In this document: positions 1 through 7,253 of the stretch, one piece after another
Position numbering within the stretch: the first letter of the stretch is position 1
Layout of the letters: each line of letters starts with the position of its first letter
Source of the DNA: Candidatus Hodarchaeota archaeon
GTDB lineage: Archaea; Asgardarchaeota; Heimdallarchaeia; Hodarchaeales; YT1-057
Reading direction: 5' to 3'
DNA length: 9,167 nucleotides
Assembly: GCA_016839955.1 (NCBI GenBank)
Contig: JAEOTI010000734.1
Span: 1 to 9,167, forward strand
Program-made: the position numbers and the translations under genes
The notes under the pieces: model-generated
Seen by the model: the letters and a program-made list of their open reading frames with translations, nothing else
What the model was told of the DNA's origin: nothing
The model's database searches: none

Positions 1-261
1 GACGGCGGAGTAATTCAATCGAACCGAATTGAAAGTATTAATCGAGTTATTAAAGATGTGACTCCTAGTCGGGGGTTGAAGAATCTACCTCACTTGCAAA
101 GGTGTCTTAATACCCATCTCTCCTATTGGAGTAATACCTTTGATCAGTCGTCTAGAAAAGAAGAGGTTAGAATCCCTTTAGGTTCCTCAGTGGGCTTTAC
201 ACGATTATTAACGTTCTTTCGGCCTTGTGTGAACGCAATTCAGGTCATAATAACCTTTTAA
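1..261 (+). CDS. Transposase, C-terminal fragment (5' end outside window)
   Basis: Frame 1 is open from the first base to a TAA at 259-261, giving the last 86 residues of a protein that starts upstream of the window. The segment reads RIESINRVIKD followed by SRGLKN, which resembles the region around the catalytic glutamate in DDE transposases of IS elements (a Glu inside an N-x-x-E-x-x-N-x-x-(I/L)-K context, then an R-G-(L/F)-K motif). The probable catalytic Glu is residue 11 of the fragment. A GTG at 58 is also in frame, but it lies inside the conserved motif and is unlikely to be the true start. I see no obvious terminal inverted repeat in the 160 bp downstream, so I cannot say whether the element is complete or name its IS family. 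The family call rests on a short motif only. Confidence 0.55.
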   Translation, partial: DGGVIQSNRIESINRVIKDVTPSRGLKNLPHLQRCLNTHLSYWSNTFDQSSRKEEVRIPLGSSVGFTRLLTFFRPCVNAIQVIITF

Positions 262-357
262 AAGGAAGGTGTATAGCGAGGATTTCAAAAATGACTCGAA
301 AATATTTTCAACAAAATTATAGAAAGTAATGTTAATACGTGAAATATGAGTAAGTAA

Positions 358-365
358 TTTTAAAA
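358..365 (+). promoter_or_regulatory. Possible archaeal TATA-like box before the first glycosyltransferase
   Basis: The octamer TTTTAAAA lies 56 bp before the chosen ATG at 422. An archaeal start site about 25 bp downstream would leave a leader of roughly 30 nt. In sequence this AT-rich, such a box can occur by chance. The rest of 262-421 shows no gene that I recognise. Confidence 0.25.
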
Positions 366-421
366 GACTTTATTTTTCCAAGAGATAGCTTCTTCATATT
401 TTATTGGAGAAATGGGACAAC

Positions 422-1588
422 ATGGTCAGGTCAGTATATTTTTGGGGTGGAAAACATCCTATTCAAGAAACAGTAATCAAAACTGTTCCAGATGGATTTA
501 GATTAATATCAAATAGACCGATAAATGTTTATAAAACCACAGAAGAATATAAATTCTTATATTCGAAATTTAAAACCTTAATTGGTACAGTATACCGTCT
601 AATAAAGATACCTCGTATAATTCCACTGAATGTTAAAACTGACCTAATATATACATGGAGCGGAGTTATTCCCTTAACTAAAAAACCCTGGATAGTTTCT
701 CTAGAGTTTTCATCAAGTTTTGTACATTTGAACGGTGATTTGATTCGAAATCCAGTATTTTACAAGAGGGTCATGAAGTTCCTTCGTAAGCCGAATTGTA
801 AATTCGTGATGCCATACTCAGAAGCTTGTAAAAAATCTTTTACTAATGCTTATCCAGAATTTTCCCAAGAACATCCTGAAAAAATCCGAGTCATCTATCC
901 TACCACGTTTCAACATGAAGGAAAGATAAAACGGGGAGAGGATGACATACTTAGAATATTATTCATTGACAGACATTTTTTTGATAATGGTGGTAGAGAA
1001 TTACTGAGTGCATTCAATCAAATTAAAGATAGTTATGAAATTGAATTAATCATGATTACAACTGTTCCTCAACACCATTATCATCTATTTCAAGAGGTTT
1101 TAAGAAAGTATTCTAAAGACCCAAAAATTCATATTTATCCACCGATTTTTCCTAGAAGATTCTTATTCGATTATTTTTACTCAAAATCAGATATTTTCAT
1201 TCTTCCGAGTTACATTCATTTCTATGGTTTCGTTATTTTAGAAGCAATGTCTACAGGGCTCCCAATAATAACTACAAACACTTTTGCATTACCTGAAATT
1301 GTTGAGAATGGTTTTAATGGCTTCATAGTAAATTCTCCAATAAAATTTCATAATAAATTATATCTCCGTACACCAAGAATGAGAAAAAAATACAGAGAAC
1401 GGATATTAAAAGGTGAAATAAAAGAAGTTACGAATCAATTAAAAGAAAAAATGATTAAACTAATTGATAACAAGTCATTAAGAGAAAATTTTGGTAGAAA
1501 CTCCAGATGGTTGATAGAGTCTGGCAAATTTTCAATAGAAAAGCAAAAATTTGCTTTAGAAAGAATTTATACCAAAGCTCTTGAATAA
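422..1588 (+). CDS. Glycosyltransferase, GT4 family (GT-B fold)
   Basis: Predicted cytoplasmic or membrane-associated retaining glycosyltransferase of 388 residues that moves a sugar from a nucleotide donor to a glycan or lipid-linked acceptor; donor and acceptor cannot be read from sequence. The C-terminal half carries the GT4 signature: a first beta strand ILFIDRHFF followed by DNGGRELLSAF (about 179-198), then LPSYIHFYGFVILEAMSTGLP (about 261-281), then ALPEIVENGFNGFIV (about 289-303). The N-terminal half is divergent and lacks the usual glycine-rich GGxE loop. Two oddities: the first Glu of the family's E-x7-E pair is replaced by His (residue 266; the second Glu is 274), and the usual Lys in the KG phosphate-binding motif is replaced (DNGG). 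I chose ATG 422 because GGAG at 406-409 sits 12 nt before it. A TTG at 404 would add six residues but overlaps that ribosome site. It is followed by a 203-bp spacer. Confidence 0.85.
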   Translation: MVRSVYFWGGKHPIQETVIKTVPDGFRLISNRPINVYKTTEEYKFLYSKFKTLIGTVYRLIKIPRIIPLNVKTDLIYTWSGVIPLTKKPWIVSLEFSSSFVHLNGDLIRNPVFYKRVMKFLRKPNCKFVMPYSEACKKSFTNAYPEFSQEHPEKIRVIYPTTFQHEGKIKRGEDDILRILFIDRHFFDNGGRELLSAFNQIKDSYEIELIMITTVPQHHYHLFQEVLRKYSKDPKIHIYPPIFPRRFLFDYFYSKSDIFILPSYIHFYGFVILEAMSTGLPIITTNTFALPEIVENGFNGFIVNSPIKFHNKLYLRTPRMRKKYRERILKGEIKEVTNQLKEKMIKLIDNKSLRENFGRNSRWLIESGKFSIEKQKFALERIYTKALE

Positions 1589-1748
1589 ACTAATGATAAT
1601 GATATTAATGCGACAACTCTCAGATTGATATTTATTGCAAATACGAGAAGACCTTCGCTCACTTTACATGTATTTTGTCATACCTAAGGTCATTTATCTA
1701 AAATCATCAAAAATACTTTCGTAATAAACTCAAAGCTCATATAAAATT

Positions 1749-1756
1749 TTTTAAAT
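1749..1756 (+). promoter_or_regulatory. Possible TATA-like box before the second glycosyltransferase
   Basis: TTTTAAAT lies 36-43 bp upstream of the ATG at 1792, inside the 203-bp gap after the first GT4 gene, so a start site about 25 bp downstream would leave a short leader. The gap suggests separate transcription. An AGGAG ribosome site follows at 1777-1781. The box itself is a weak match in AT-rich sequence, and nothing else in 1589-1748 is recognisable. Confidence 0.25.
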
Positions 1757-1791
1757 GCAAAATAGAATCCGTTTCTAGGAGAAAAAATACA

Positions 1792-2916
1792 ATGAGAATA
1801 GCTTTCATTGGTACAACGGGAATTCCTCCTAACTATGGTGGTGCAGAAAAATGCATTAGTGAGGTTGCAACACGTTTAGTGAACTGGGGACATGATGTGA
1901 CTGTTTATGGTTCAAGAAGATTCTACTCAAATAAATCAACTTCGTACAAAGGTGTAAAATTGAATTATATGCCTTATTTTCACATTAAATGGCTAGATTT
2001 TCCAATCAGGAGGATTCTTTCGGTATTACATTCATTAGGAAGAAAGTACGATATCGTACATCTCTGGGGAGCAGATTGTGCAGTTTATGCATTCCCATAC
2101 CGTTTTTTCTCGAAAACTAAAACAATAATTTCTCTGATAGGACCAGAATGGGAACAAAAAAGCTATCCAAAGATGGTAAGAAATTTATTTAGAATAACAA
2201 TTGACCTTCCCAGAAAAAATTGTGATTCGATTATTGTTGATTCTGTTCCAATTTATAACTTCTATAGGAACAGATATGGAATAAATCCTATATATATCCC
2301 TTATGGAGCAGAATACGATATTAATGAGAGCAATGACCTTATATTAGAGAAGATAGGTCTTGAATCCAATCAATATCTCCTTTTTGTTGGACGTTTACTC
2401 CCTGGAAAAGGCGTCGATTTACTTATTAAAGCTTTCAAAAAATTAAATCAATCTTTTCAGGAAAATTTTCCTTTAGTAATAATTGGTGGGGATTCCTATT
2501 CAGATAGATATTCGGATAAATTGAAGAAATTAGCAAATAATAACAAAAATATTAAGTTCATTGGCTCGGTTTATAATTCGGATATCCACAAATATTATCA
2601 GAAAACCGCCTTATTCATCTCCCCTTCTTTCTTGGAAGGAACTTCTCCTGCTATATTAGAAGCAATGGGATGTGGACGTTGTGTGGTTGCAGCAGGTATA
2701 CCAATGAATAGGGCTACAATTGGAGAACATGGTGTTTTTTTCAAAGTTGGGGATTTTCATGACCTGAGCTTAAAAATAGCAACCTGCTTAAAAAATGATA
2801 AGTTGAGGGAAAAACTTGGAGTTTCCAACGCGAATAGGATTAAAAAACATTTTTCTTGGGATGTTATCGCAAAGAAATTTGAAACAGCTTTTTTTAGTAC
2901 TATTACAAAAAAGTAG
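1792..2916 (+). CDS. Glycosyltransferase, GT4 family (GT-B fold)
   Basis: Predicted retaining GT4 glycosyltransferase of 374 residues, a normal full length for the family. The N-terminal Rossmann-like domain opens with RIAFIGTTGIPPNYGGAEK (2-20), holding the glycine-rich GGAE loop of the acceptor/donor cleft. The C-terminal donor-binding domain has LLFVGRLLPGKGVDLLIKAF (196-215), with Arg201 and Lys206 in the expected phosphate-binding places, and SPSFLEGTSPAILEAMGCG (277-295), with an intact E-x7-E pair at Glu282 and Glu290. The ATG start is well supported by AGGAG at 1777-1781, 10 nt upstream. Unlike the preceding GT4 gene, all signature residues are present, so I expect an active enzyme. 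Sugar specificity is unknown; GDP-fucose, GDP-mannose or a UDP-uronic acid made by neighbouring genes are candidates by context only. Confidence 0.92.
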   Translation: MRIAFIGTTGIPPNYGGAEKCISEVATRLVNWGHDVTVYGSRRFYSNKSTSYKGVKLNYMPYFHIKWLDFPIRRILSVLHSLGRKYDIVHLWGADCAVYAFPYRFFSKTKTIISLIGPEWEQKSYPKMVRNLFRITIDLPRKNCDSIIVDSVPIYNFYRNRYGINPIYIPYGAEYDINESNDLILEKIGLESNQYLLFVGRLLPGKGVDLLIKAFKKLNQSFQENFPLVIIGGDSYSDRYSDKLKKLANNNKNIKFIGSVYNSDIHKYYQKTALFISPSFLEGTSPAILEAMGCGRCVVAAGIPMNRATIGEHGVFFKVGDFHDLSLKIATCLKNDKLREKLGVSNANRIKKHFSWDVIAKKFETAFFSTITKK

Positions 2917-3215
2917 AATAAGAGGCAAATTTATCTCACTTAATATAACACTGATCTTTTTGTTACAGGATATGTTTAACCATTAAAATAACCTATTTAA
3001 GAGTTTTGGTCTCAGTCTGCTCCATTAAAAAACCAAAGGCCATATTGCAGAACATGTTCCCTCATTCCTCATGTTTACTGACATTTTTACAACCAGAGAA
3101 TAGAAATCATTTTACAATAGCCTTAAATCTATAGTAAAAATTATAAATATATCATAATATTATAAAACAAATTTAGTTTTAGTACAGCTTTAATTAACTT
3201 AAAAGATGAGAAGAA
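2917..3215. other. AT-rich 299-bp spacer, no recognisable gene
   Basis: The gap between the second GT4 and the GT2 gene has no open frame with family character. A short run around 3015-3080 translates to a peptide containing PYCRTC, which could recall a zinc-ribbon remnant but is too short to call. The 3' part (3131-3200) becomes extremely AT-rich and contains the likely promoter of the GT2 gene. Confidence 0.5.
3141..3150 (+). promoter_or_regulatory. Candidate archaeal TATA box before GT2 gene
   Basis: TTATAAATAT is close to the archaeal TATA consensus TTTAWATA and lies 66-75 bp before the GTG at 3216. A transcript starting about 25 bp after it would have a leader of some 40 nt. The surrounding 40 bp are almost pure A/T, so the exact box is uncertain. 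Confidence 0.35.
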
Positions 3216-4037
3216 GTGGAAAAGGAGATTCAAAGGGGTCATCCAACATTAAGGATACTTCATAAACAGAAAACGATTTTCGAAGAAGCACAGAAGCCAG
3301 AATCTCTTGATTTGTCAATAATAATCCCTGCTTATAATGAAGAGAAAACAATTAGTTCAATTGTTCAGGCAATACAAGACATTGTGTTACCTATTGGTAT
3401 TTCCTATGAAATAATTATTATCAATGATGGCTCCACTGACAAGACAAAAGAATTGGCTAAAAAATCTGGAGAAAAAGTAATCAGTCTAAAAAAAAATGTT
3501 GGAAAAGGGAATGCTTTACGACTTGGGTTTATAGTATCCAATGGAAAAAATTTGCTTACTGTTGATGCTGACGGTTCTCATCAAACGAATGATATTAAAA
3601 AGTTGATTGCAGTATTTTTTAATTCCAAAGGTCATATGTTAATAGGGTCTAGATTTTTGAATAAAGTAAAATATCGATTCACTTCTCCGACAAACATTGT
3701 AGGAAATAAAATTTTAAAATATCTACTTTTCTTCATTTCAGGTGAATATATCACAGACACTCAAAGCGGCTTACGTATTTTTAATCGTACAATTCTGAAT
3801 TCAATAAATACTACGTCGAAAGGTTATGAAATTGAATCAGAAATTACTGCAGAAACACTTGGAATGGGATTCAAAGTAAAAGAAATTCCCATAGAGTGTA
3901 AACCTAGATTTTTTGGTTCTTCTCACTTAAATACTTTGATTGATGGCGCAAGAATTGCTAAGACCATTGTTCTTTCATATTTCCTTGGAAGAAAAAGACG
4001 AGGCAGGAAATTTGAAATGCAACACAATTTTGCATGA
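3216..4037 (+). CDS. Glycosyltransferase family 2, dolichyl-phosphate mannose/glucose synthase-like
   Basis: Single-domain GT-A-fold inverting glycosyltransferase of 273 residues. Relatives transfer mannose or glucose from GDP- or UDP-sugar to dolichyl or polyprenyl phosphate on the cytoplasmic face of the membrane. Signatures in order: LSIIIPAYNEEKTI (33-46) at the nucleotide-binding start; YEIIIINDGSTDKT (64-77); NVGKGNALRLGF (94-105); the metal-binding DAD motif in VDADGSHQ (116-123); IGSRFL (143-148); and TDTQSGLRIFNR (180-191), typical of the DPM1/ALG5-like group. The C-terminus ends in a basic tail (GRKRRGRK, 258-265) with no added transmembrane domain, so membrane association would be peripheral. 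The start is GTG with only a weak GAG-type ribosome site, and it leaves about 32 residues before the conserved domain, longer than usual; a TTG at 3312 is a possible internal start. Lipid carrier charging is inference; another GT2 role is possible. Confidence 0.88.
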   Translation: MEKEIQRGHPTLRILHKQKTIFEEAQKPESLDLSIIIPAYNEEKTISSIVQAIQDIVLPIGISYEIIIINDGSTDKTKELAKKSGEKVISLKKNVGKGNALRLGFIVSNGKNLLTVDADGSHQTNDIKKLIAVFFNSKGHMLIGSRFLNKVKYRFTSPTNIVGNKILKYLLFFISGEYITDTQSGLRIFNRTILNSINTTSKGYEIESEITAETLGMGFKVKEIPIECKPRFFGSSHLNTLIDGARIAKTIVLSYFLGRKRRGRKFEMQHNFA

Positions 4038-4120
4038 CAGTATAGGGTATGTTTTTATTCTTCTACTTGAGTCGCTTGCAAATTGAATTTATCTTGTTTT
4101 TTAATTAGGATATGTTTTAA

Positions 4121-5455
4121 GTGACCATTCACATCGTAGTCTTCGGAATGGGATACGTGGGCATTCCATGCGCGGCATTATTTGCTGATGTTGAAGGATT
4201 TTGCGTTAAGGGTGTTCAACGAAGATCTAAGAGATCAGGATGGAAGATTGATCATCTGAATAGTGGAAGATCTCCCTTCAAAGGAAAAGAACCTGGTCTG
4301 AATGAATTAATCTACAAAGTTATAAACAAAGGAACGTTTAATGTAACAGATGACCCCTCTGTGTGTTCAATAGCTGATTTTGCACTTATTGATGTTCAAA
4401 CTCCAACCGATGGGGTACATATTCCTCAATATGAATCACTAGAAGAAGTCTCAACTCACATCGGCAAGCATATGAAGAAAGGAATAACAGTAATTGTTGA
4501 ATCAACTGTTGCTCCAGGTACAACAGAGAATGTTGTTTTACCTATTTTAGAAAAAGAATCAGGCATGAAAGCTGGAGAAGATTTCCATTTGGCTTTTTCT
4601 TATGAGCGTGTTATGCCCGGAAGCCTATTAGAATACATTATTAATATGCCTCGTGTTATTGGAGGTATAGACAAAAATAGTGCAGAAAAAGCTTTTTGGC
4701 TATATAATCACGTTGTAAAGGAAGAAATTTCTATTACTTCTAGTTGTGTTGCTGCCGAGTTAGCTAAGACTATTGAAAATTCTTATCGGGATATTAATAT
4801 TGCTTTCGCTAATGAAATGGCACTTGTTTGCGAGAGTATGGGAGTGGATATTTTTGAAATAATTGAGCTTATCAATGCTCGCGATGATCGTCATATGCAT
4901 ATCCCTGGAGCAGGTGTAGGTGGTCATTGTCTTCCTAAGGATCCGTGGTTGTTAAGGTATGGTATCATGAAATATGGCTCTCATTTCAGCGAACCTGAAT
5001 TTATTTCTCTGGGTAGACGGATCAATGACCATATGCCAGTCCACATTGTCGAATTAGTTCACAATGCTTTTGAATCTCTTCATTTAACAACTCGGGGTTC
5101 TATAATTTCGATCCTAGGTATTACGTATTTGGAAAATTCTGATGATATTCGGAATACTCCTGCTAGAACTGTCATTTCGTTATTAAAATCTCGAAACGCT
5201 GAAATCAGATTACATGATCCTTATATTGACGAATTTGATGGTATTCCTATAGATAAAGACTTCTGGATGGCAACAAATCAGAGTGATTGTGTTGTTATCA
5301 TTACGAAACATTCTCAGTATTATGAAATTGATCTTCAGCGATTAAAAGAAATAATGAGAACACCCATCATCATCGATGGTCGTAATGTTTTTAACCAAGA
5401 GATCGTTCAAAACATGGGGTTTACTTATAGAGGCATTGGTAAAGGACATAAATAA
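4121..5455 (+). CDS. Nucleotide sugar 6-dehydrogenase (UDP-ManNAc/UDP-GlcNAc/UDP-Glc dehydrogenase family)
   Basis: NAD-dependent cytoplasmic enzyme of 444 residues that oxidises C6 of a UDP-sugar twice to give the UDP-uronic acid. The NAD-binding Rossmann motif GMGYVGIP is at 9-16. The central region has VESTVAPGTTENV (126-138) and SYERVMPGS (160-168). The core helix AELAKTIENSYRDINIAFANE (212-232) holds the conserved Lys215 and Asn220. The catalytic Cys is Cys270 in GVGGHCLPKDPWLL (265-278). The C-terminal UDP-binding domain contains GITYLENSDDIRNTPA (333-348). GGHC and YERVxPG favour the WecC/WbpA-type group acting on UDP-ManNAc or UDP-GlcNAc over UDP-glucose dehydrogenase (GGxCFPKD, NPEFLREG), but the LPKD part is mixed, so the substrate is left open. 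GTG is the start because the ATG at 4112 meets a stop two codons later. No epimerase that would supply UDP-ManNAc is in the window. An 83-bp gap separates it from the GT2 gene. Confidence 0.93.
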   Translation: MTIHIVVFGMGYVGIPCAALFADVEGFCVKGVQRRSKRSGWKIDHLNSGRSPFKGKEPGLNELIYKVINKGTFNVTDDPSVCSIADFALIDVQTPTDGVHIPQYESLEEVSTHIGKHMKKGITVIVESTVAPGTTENVVLPILEKESGMKAGEDFHLAFSYERVMPGSLLEYIINMPRVIGGIDKNSAEKAFWLYNHVVKEEISITSSCVAAELAKTIENSYRDINIAFANEMALVCESMGVDIFEIIELINARDDRHMHIPGAGVGGHCLPKDPWLLRYGIMKYGSHFSEPEFISLGRRINDHMPVHIVELVHNAFESLHLTTRGSIISILGITYLENSDDIRNTPARTVISLLKSRNAEIRLHDPYIDEFDGIPIDKDFWMATNQSDCVVIITKHSQYYEIDLQRLKEIMRTPIIIDGRNVFNQEIVQNMGFTYRGIGKGHK

Positions 5456-5461
5456 TAACTG

Positions 5462-5467
5462 TTTTTT
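5462..5467 (+). terminator. T-tract after the dehydrogenase gene
   Basis: A run of six T begins 6 bp after the TAA at 5453-5455, with no stem before it. Archaeal RNA polymerase can terminate at such T-tracts without a hairpin. The long decayed gap that follows fits a transcription boundary, but the run is short. Confidence 0.3.
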
Positions 5468-5515
5468 CCTAGAATTAACTAATAGTATTAAGTCGATGTA
5501 AGGAAAAGAATCACA

Positions 5516-5593
5516 TTGAAAATTTGGACTGCGAGGCATCAGAATTACTTTTTTCAGCTGATTTCTACTAATTTCTTCATTAACCATCCTTAA
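5516..5593 (+). pseudogene. Possible N-terminal scrap of a DUF354-like protein
   Basis: A 25-codon frame from TTG 5516 to TAA 5591-5593 starts LKIWTARHQNYFFQLI. It has an AGGA-type ribosome site about 11 nt upstream and ends just before the next remnant. The pattern K-I-W, then a His or Gln, then F-F and L-I, recalls the first strand and helix of DUF354 glycosyltransferase-like proteins (MKIWIDI...HVxFF). The piece is far too short for a firm call. It could be chance, and I list it only because the adjacent pieces are clearer gene fragments. Confidence 0.2.
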
Positions 5594-5598
5594 GATAA

Positions 5599-5845
5599 AT
5601 GAATATGACAACAATTGCCTATGTTATTATTAATCATGGTTTAGGACATACTACTCGGAGTATAGCTATTATTCGATCAATTCTAGAATGTGACTTAGAA
5701 GTTTTCTTTAATATTCATCCATCAACATCATTGTCTTTTATTTAAAAATCGTTAGCAACTATTGAAGAACCACAACGCGTGGATTTCCATAAACAATCGA
5801 ATAATCTAGGCTGTATTGTGGATAAGATAACAGGAAGAAATGATT
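5599..5845 (+). pseudogene. Truncated, stop-interrupted GT28/MurG-like glycosyltransferase remnant
   Basis: An ATG at 5599 (or 5605) opens a 48-codon frame whose product has a beta strand IAYVII (6-11), the glycine-rich loop NHGLGHTTR (12-20), then a helix SIAIIRSIL and a second strand LEVFFNI. This is the usual N-terminus of MurG/GT28-like or DUF1205-like GT-B enzymes in archaeal glycan loci. An in-frame TAA at 5743-5745 interrupts it. The same frame then continues for 33 sense codons (KSLATIEEP and onward, to about 5844), still looking like the expected next strand and loop, before running into the UPF0104 fragment. A full gene of this family would have about 350 residues, so over 250 are missing. 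The early stop plus the truncation argue for a dead gene. A sequencing error could explain the stop but not the lost C-terminus. Confidence 0.6.
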
Positions 5846-5965
5846 AGATTCTGGTTAATGTTGACTAGTGTTAAAGGATGAATAGATTTACCTACATCTA
5901 TTAGTGTTACCTTCTCCTCATATTTCTTGTCATCATTTCTGCCTGTACGACTTAGTGAAAATATT
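5846..5965 (+). repeat. Left copy of 120-bp imperfect direct repeat
   Basis: It matches 8521-8640 in the same orientation, ungapped, at 101/120 positions; the second half is better conserved (54/60) than the first (47/60). It lies 214 bp before gmd, and its partner lies in the gene after fcl, so the repeats bracket the GDP-fucose module with about 2.55 kb between them. Confidence 0.9.
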
Positions 5966-5980
5966 GATAAATTAAAGTAA
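5846..5980 (+). pseudogene. Internal fragment of a UPF0104/LPG_synthase_TM membrane protein gene
   Basis: Bases 5846-5965 align without gaps to 8521-8640 in the UPF0104 gene downstream; I count 101 of 120 matches. In the parent frame it encodes IRFWLMLTSVKG, a TGA stop at 5879-5881 (GGA in the intact gene), then ILE-ASP-LEU and a stretch with 18 identical residues, ISVTFSSYFLSSFLPVRL, ending in SENIDKLK and TAA at 5978-5980. This corresponds to about residues 60-99 of the intact protein; both ends of the gene are absent. The 5' junction, around 5843-5846, is directly fused to the GT28-like remnant. Because the match to the downstream copy is strong at synonymous sites too, the two copies share fairly recent ancestry, or conversion has acted between them. 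Confidence 0.88.
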
Positions 5981-6094
5981 GTAGATAATCTGAATTATAG
6001 AATGAAGATACAATTAATTCAATAATAGTAATCTGAATCTTATCTATGCAAAGATCTTCCAGCATCATGGTGATAATTCTCACTTTAGATAAGT

Positions 6095-6107
6095 TAAGTT
6101 AAACTTA
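6095..6107. promoter_or_regulatory. Perfect 13-bp palindrome upstream of gmd
   Basis: TAAGTTAAACTTA has 6-bp arms around a central A and lies about 73 bp before the gmd start. It could be an operator or part of an AT-rich promoter. A 6-bp arm in such AT-rich sequence is not strong evidence. Confidence 0.25.
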
Positions 6108-6117
6108 TTTCAGTTCT

Positions 6118-6144
6118 TTAACAACGATATTCCATTGTTGTTAA
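6118..6144 (+). promoter_or_regulatory. Hairpin or operator-like inverted repeat before gmd
   Basis: TTAACAAC (6118-6125) pairs with GTTGTTAA (6137-6144). Counting a G-T wobble, the stem extends inwards to 11 bp around a 5-nt ATTCC loop. It ends 35 bp before the gmd ATG, where an operator or leader hairpin for the gmd-fcl pair could sit. No T-run follows, so it does not look like a terminator. The remainder of 5981-6179 shows nothing I can identify. Confidence 0.35.
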
Positions 6145-6179
6145 GTAAAGTAATCATTTGAATGTTGTTGGAATAGCAG

Positions 6180-7235
6180 ATGAGACGAAAAACATTAATT
6201 ACTGGAATAACTGGGCAAGATGGATCCTATTTAGCCGAATACCTGCTCTCTCAAGGTTATGAAGTTCATGGTCTCATTCGTAGAGCGAGTAATTTCAACA
6301 CACAACGTATTAATCATATCTATCAGGATCCCCATGTGAAAAACAGACGCCTTTTTCTTCATTACGGTGATATTACTGATTTTGGGACAACTTCATCTCT
6401 GATTCATCAATTAAAACCTGATGAGGTTTACAATTTAGCTGCTCAATCTCATGTGCAAGTCAGCTTTCAAATGCCTGAATATACCAGTCAGGTATCTGGT
6501 TTAGGATCTACTTGTATTCTTGAAGCGATCCACAGGTCGGGATGTAACGCAAAATTCTATCAAGCTTCTTCATCCGAGATGTTTGGCTCGGCACCTCCAC
6601 CTCAAGATGAGACGACGCCGTTTTATCCAAAAAGCCCATATGCTATAGCAAAAGTCTATGCTTATTGGATAACAATAAATTATCGTGAATCTTATAAAAT
6701 GTTTTGCACCAACGGAATATTATTTAATCATGAATCGGTAAGGAGAGGAGCTACTTTTGTTACTAGAAAAATTACTAGGGGATTAGCTAATATTCTGGCA
6801 GGAAAGCAAAAAGTGATCTATCTAGGACACCTAAAAGCAAAACGTGACTGGGGATTTGCTCCTGAATATGTCGAGGTTATGTGGCGAATACTCCAGCATG
6901 ATCAACCTGATGACTTTGTAATTGGAACAGGTGAATCGCATTCAGTAGAAGAATTCTTAGAAAAGGCATTCAACTATGCTGAATTAGACTGGCATGACTA
7001 CATTGAAACAGATCCCCGTTATCTCCGGCCCACTGAAGTAGATCATTTACAAGCAAATCCTGAAAAAGCAAGAAGAGTTCTTGGATGGAAACCAAGAGTT
7101 ACTTTTGATGAATTGGTCAAAATAATGGTTGATTGTGAATGTAAATTCATGGGTTTAGAACCAATTGGCGAAGGAATAGAAATCTTAAAGCAGAAAAATT
7201 TTCCTTGGACTGATAATATATTATCAAATGGATAA
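6180..7235 (+). CDS. gmd: GDP-mannose 4,6-dehydratase
   Basis: NADP-dependent extended SDR enzyme of 351 residues, a full family length. It converts GDP-D-mannose to GDP-4-keto-6-deoxy-D-mannose in the cytoplasm, the first step to GDP-L-fucose, GDP-rhamnose or GDP-perosamine. The N-terminal [17 protein letters not shown] (7-23) holds the GxxGxxG cofactor motif (Gly9, Gly12, Gly15). [13 protein letters not shown] (32-44) is the NADP-phosphate-binding region. The active site has ASSSEMFG (129-136), with Ser131/Ser132 and Glu133, and [12 protein letters not shown] (152-163), with Tyr154 and Lys158. The near-invariant NHESPRRG block appears here as [19 protein letters not shown] (183-201), a Pro-to-Val change. 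ATG 6180 is the start; the ribosome site is weak (GGAA). fcl follows after 18 bp, so the pair is almost certainly co-transcribed and the product goes to GDP-fucose. Confidence 0.97.
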   Translation: MRRKTLITGITGQDGSYLAEYLLSQGYEVHGLIRRASNFNTQRINHIYQDPHVKNRRLFLHYGDITDFGTTSSLIHQLKPDEVYNLAAQSHVQVSFQMPEYTSQVSGLGSTCILEAIHRSGCNAKFYQASSSEMFGSAPPPQDETTPFYPKSPYAIAKVYAYWITINYRESYKMFCTNGILFNHESVRRGATFVTRKITRGLANILAGKQKVIYLGHLKAKRDWGFAPEYVEVMWRILQHDQPDDFVIGTGESHSVEEFLEKAFNYAELDWHDYIETDPRYLRPTEVDHLQANPEKARRVLGWKPRVTFDELVKIMVDCECKFMGLEPIGEGIEILKQKNFPWTDNILSNG

Positions 7236-7253
7236 GTTTGATGGGGAAATTGA

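Noticed and set aside
3015..3080. Peptide with PYCRTC in the spacer before the GT2 gene, possibly a zinc-ribbon transposase scrap
   Set aside because: It has only one CxxC, ends quickly at a stop, and has no second metal-binding pair or other family sign.
2968..4120. Shared short string AGGATATGTTT in the spacers before the GT2 and dehydrogenase genes
   Set aside because: Eleven bases in AT-rich spacers with differing distance to the starts; likely chance.
5342..5614. 90-codon open frame on the minus strand
   Set aside because: It overlaps the 3' end of the clear dehydrogenase gene and the decayed gap, has no recognisable motif, and looks like a chance antisense frame.
6040..6092. Frame reading QHHGDNSHFR before gmd as another gene remnant
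   Set aside because: Too short, with stops on both sides, and I cannot match it to any family.
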